A stretch of DNA of 13,908 nt, from the NCBI GenBank assembly GCA_964587525.1, contig CAZPLZ010000089.1, positions 1 to 13,908 on the forward strand, given 5' to 3'. A program made the translations under genes and the position numbers. Below the pieces are notes generated by a model. It did no database searches, was not told the origin of the DNA, and worked only from the letters and a program-made list of their open reading frames with translations. The DNA comes from CAZPLZ01 sp964587525. Lineage in GTDB: Bacteria; Oederibacteriota; CAKKQC01. Within the stretch, counting starts at the first letter, position 1, and each line of letters opens with the position of its first letter. This document shows positions 13,548 to 13,908 of this stretch, piece by piece.

Positions 13548-13908
13548 CTTTGTAGCGGTTTTGAAAAAGTTGCTGACCATGCTGAAAGCTTGCTCACCGT
13601 AAGTTTTATACTCAAACTCCTCGCCCCTCGTCTGCCCGAAAATTCCCGCTTTGTCCCCATCGGAGGGCACTGAAAGGGCACTGAGTTTTTGGCTTCCCTG
13701 AAGTGCATGAGAATTTAGTCGCCTTTGGTTTGAGACGCACGTCAGCGGGCTTCTCCGTGCAAGCGTGGGGCATTGTAGAGGCACTGAGGGCGCGTCTGGC
13801 GCTTCGGGGTAGCGCGCCGAAGCCCATGAAGATGGCAGCCGGGCAAGTGGAGAGGGCATACCACGTGTTAACCTGAAATGGGCCGCTCGACAGGGGTGCA
13901 ACAAGCAC
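13548..13908. other. About 360 bp without a convincing gene
   Basis: Overlapping open frames exist on both strands but none has a recognisable domain, good start site or clear codon bias. It holds three copies of a GGCACTGA core (13666-13673, 13677-13684, 13780-13787) that also ends repeat copy A. A GC-rich imperfect hairpin lies around 13789-13818. A + strand frame of 63 sense codons (13685-13873) ends at TGA 13874-13876 and includes KPMKMAAGQVERAYHVLT; it could be the 3' remnant of a gene but I cannot identify it. The region probably belongs to whatever element truncated the tRNA. Confidence 0.5.

Noticed and set aside
13518..13908. Two overlapping - strand frames (13518-13904, 13612-13908)
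   Set aside because: They conflict with each other, the first runs into the tRNA half, and neither shows a domain, ribosome site or export signal. They are kept only as part of the gene-less region note.
1..13908. CRISPR array or insertion sequence
   Set aside because: No evenly spaced short repeats and no transposase domain or terminal inverted repeats were seen. The only sizeable repeat is the 61-bp pair.

Overview
The window looks like a piece of an environmental Gram-negative bacterial chromosome, probably from a metagenome. The evidence is an undecaprenyl-phosphate sugar transferase, Sec signal peptides and a polysaccharide gene set. I cannot fix the phylum; a Nitrospira-like lineage is possible but is only an impression. 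It splits into a compact conserved-looking gene block (1-6720) and a patchwork accessory region (6721-13908) whose base composition changes abruptly at repeat and tRNA-fragment boundaries.

Region 1 (1-6720, all + strand, genes overlapping or separated by a few bases, so probably one operon). It holds the 3' end of a WecA/TagO-type polyprenyl-phosphate sugar-1-phosphate transferase, a UDP-galactopyranose-mutase-like FAD/NAD(P)-binding oxidoreductase, an NAD-dependent sugar-nucleotide epimerase and a family 4 glycosyltransferase. These together would start, modify and extend a surface glycan on a lipid carrier. They are followed by an M24 Xaa-Pro-type peptidase, an isocitrate lyase/PEP mutase superfamily enzyme with the lyase-type KRCGH motif, and a secreted ankyrin-repeat protein.

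Region 2 (6721-7906). A 24-bp fragment resembling the 5' part of a tRNA lies just after the ankyrin gene. Next comes an AT-richer, exported protein of unknown function on the - strand. Its ATG abuts a 61-bp sequence (copy A of a direct repeat).

Region 3 (7907-13417). This very GC-rich block lies between copy A and copy B (about 55 of 61 bases identical, same orientation). It carries a secreted M20D/AbgB-type amidohydrolase on + with its own promoter-like site and a strong ribosome binding site. Facing it is a - strand operon of three related exported amidohydrolases. Two of the three lack the metal-binding HxH motif. The middle one keeps it, but is interrupted by an in-frame TGA where a Trp is expected and probably by a frameshift that fuses it to the next gene. 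The first gene of the operon takes its apparent start codon from repeat copy B.

Region 4 (13418-13908). Repeat copy B is followed by a TATAAT box and the clean 5' half of a tRNA-Phe(GAA) that breaks off in the 3' side of the anticodon stem. About 360 bp with no convincing gene follow. They contain several copies of a GGGCACTGA motif that is also found at the end of repeat copy A. Both tRNA fragments are followed by a shared 16-base sequence (14 of 16 identical).

Overall, Regions 2-4 look like cargo of different origins joined at recurring boundary sequences (61-bp repeat, tRNA 5' half, 16-base tail). No recombinase or transposase gene is visible in the window, so the mobilising enzyme, if any, lies outside. 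This is the best candidate here for an undescribed mobile or cassette-like system.
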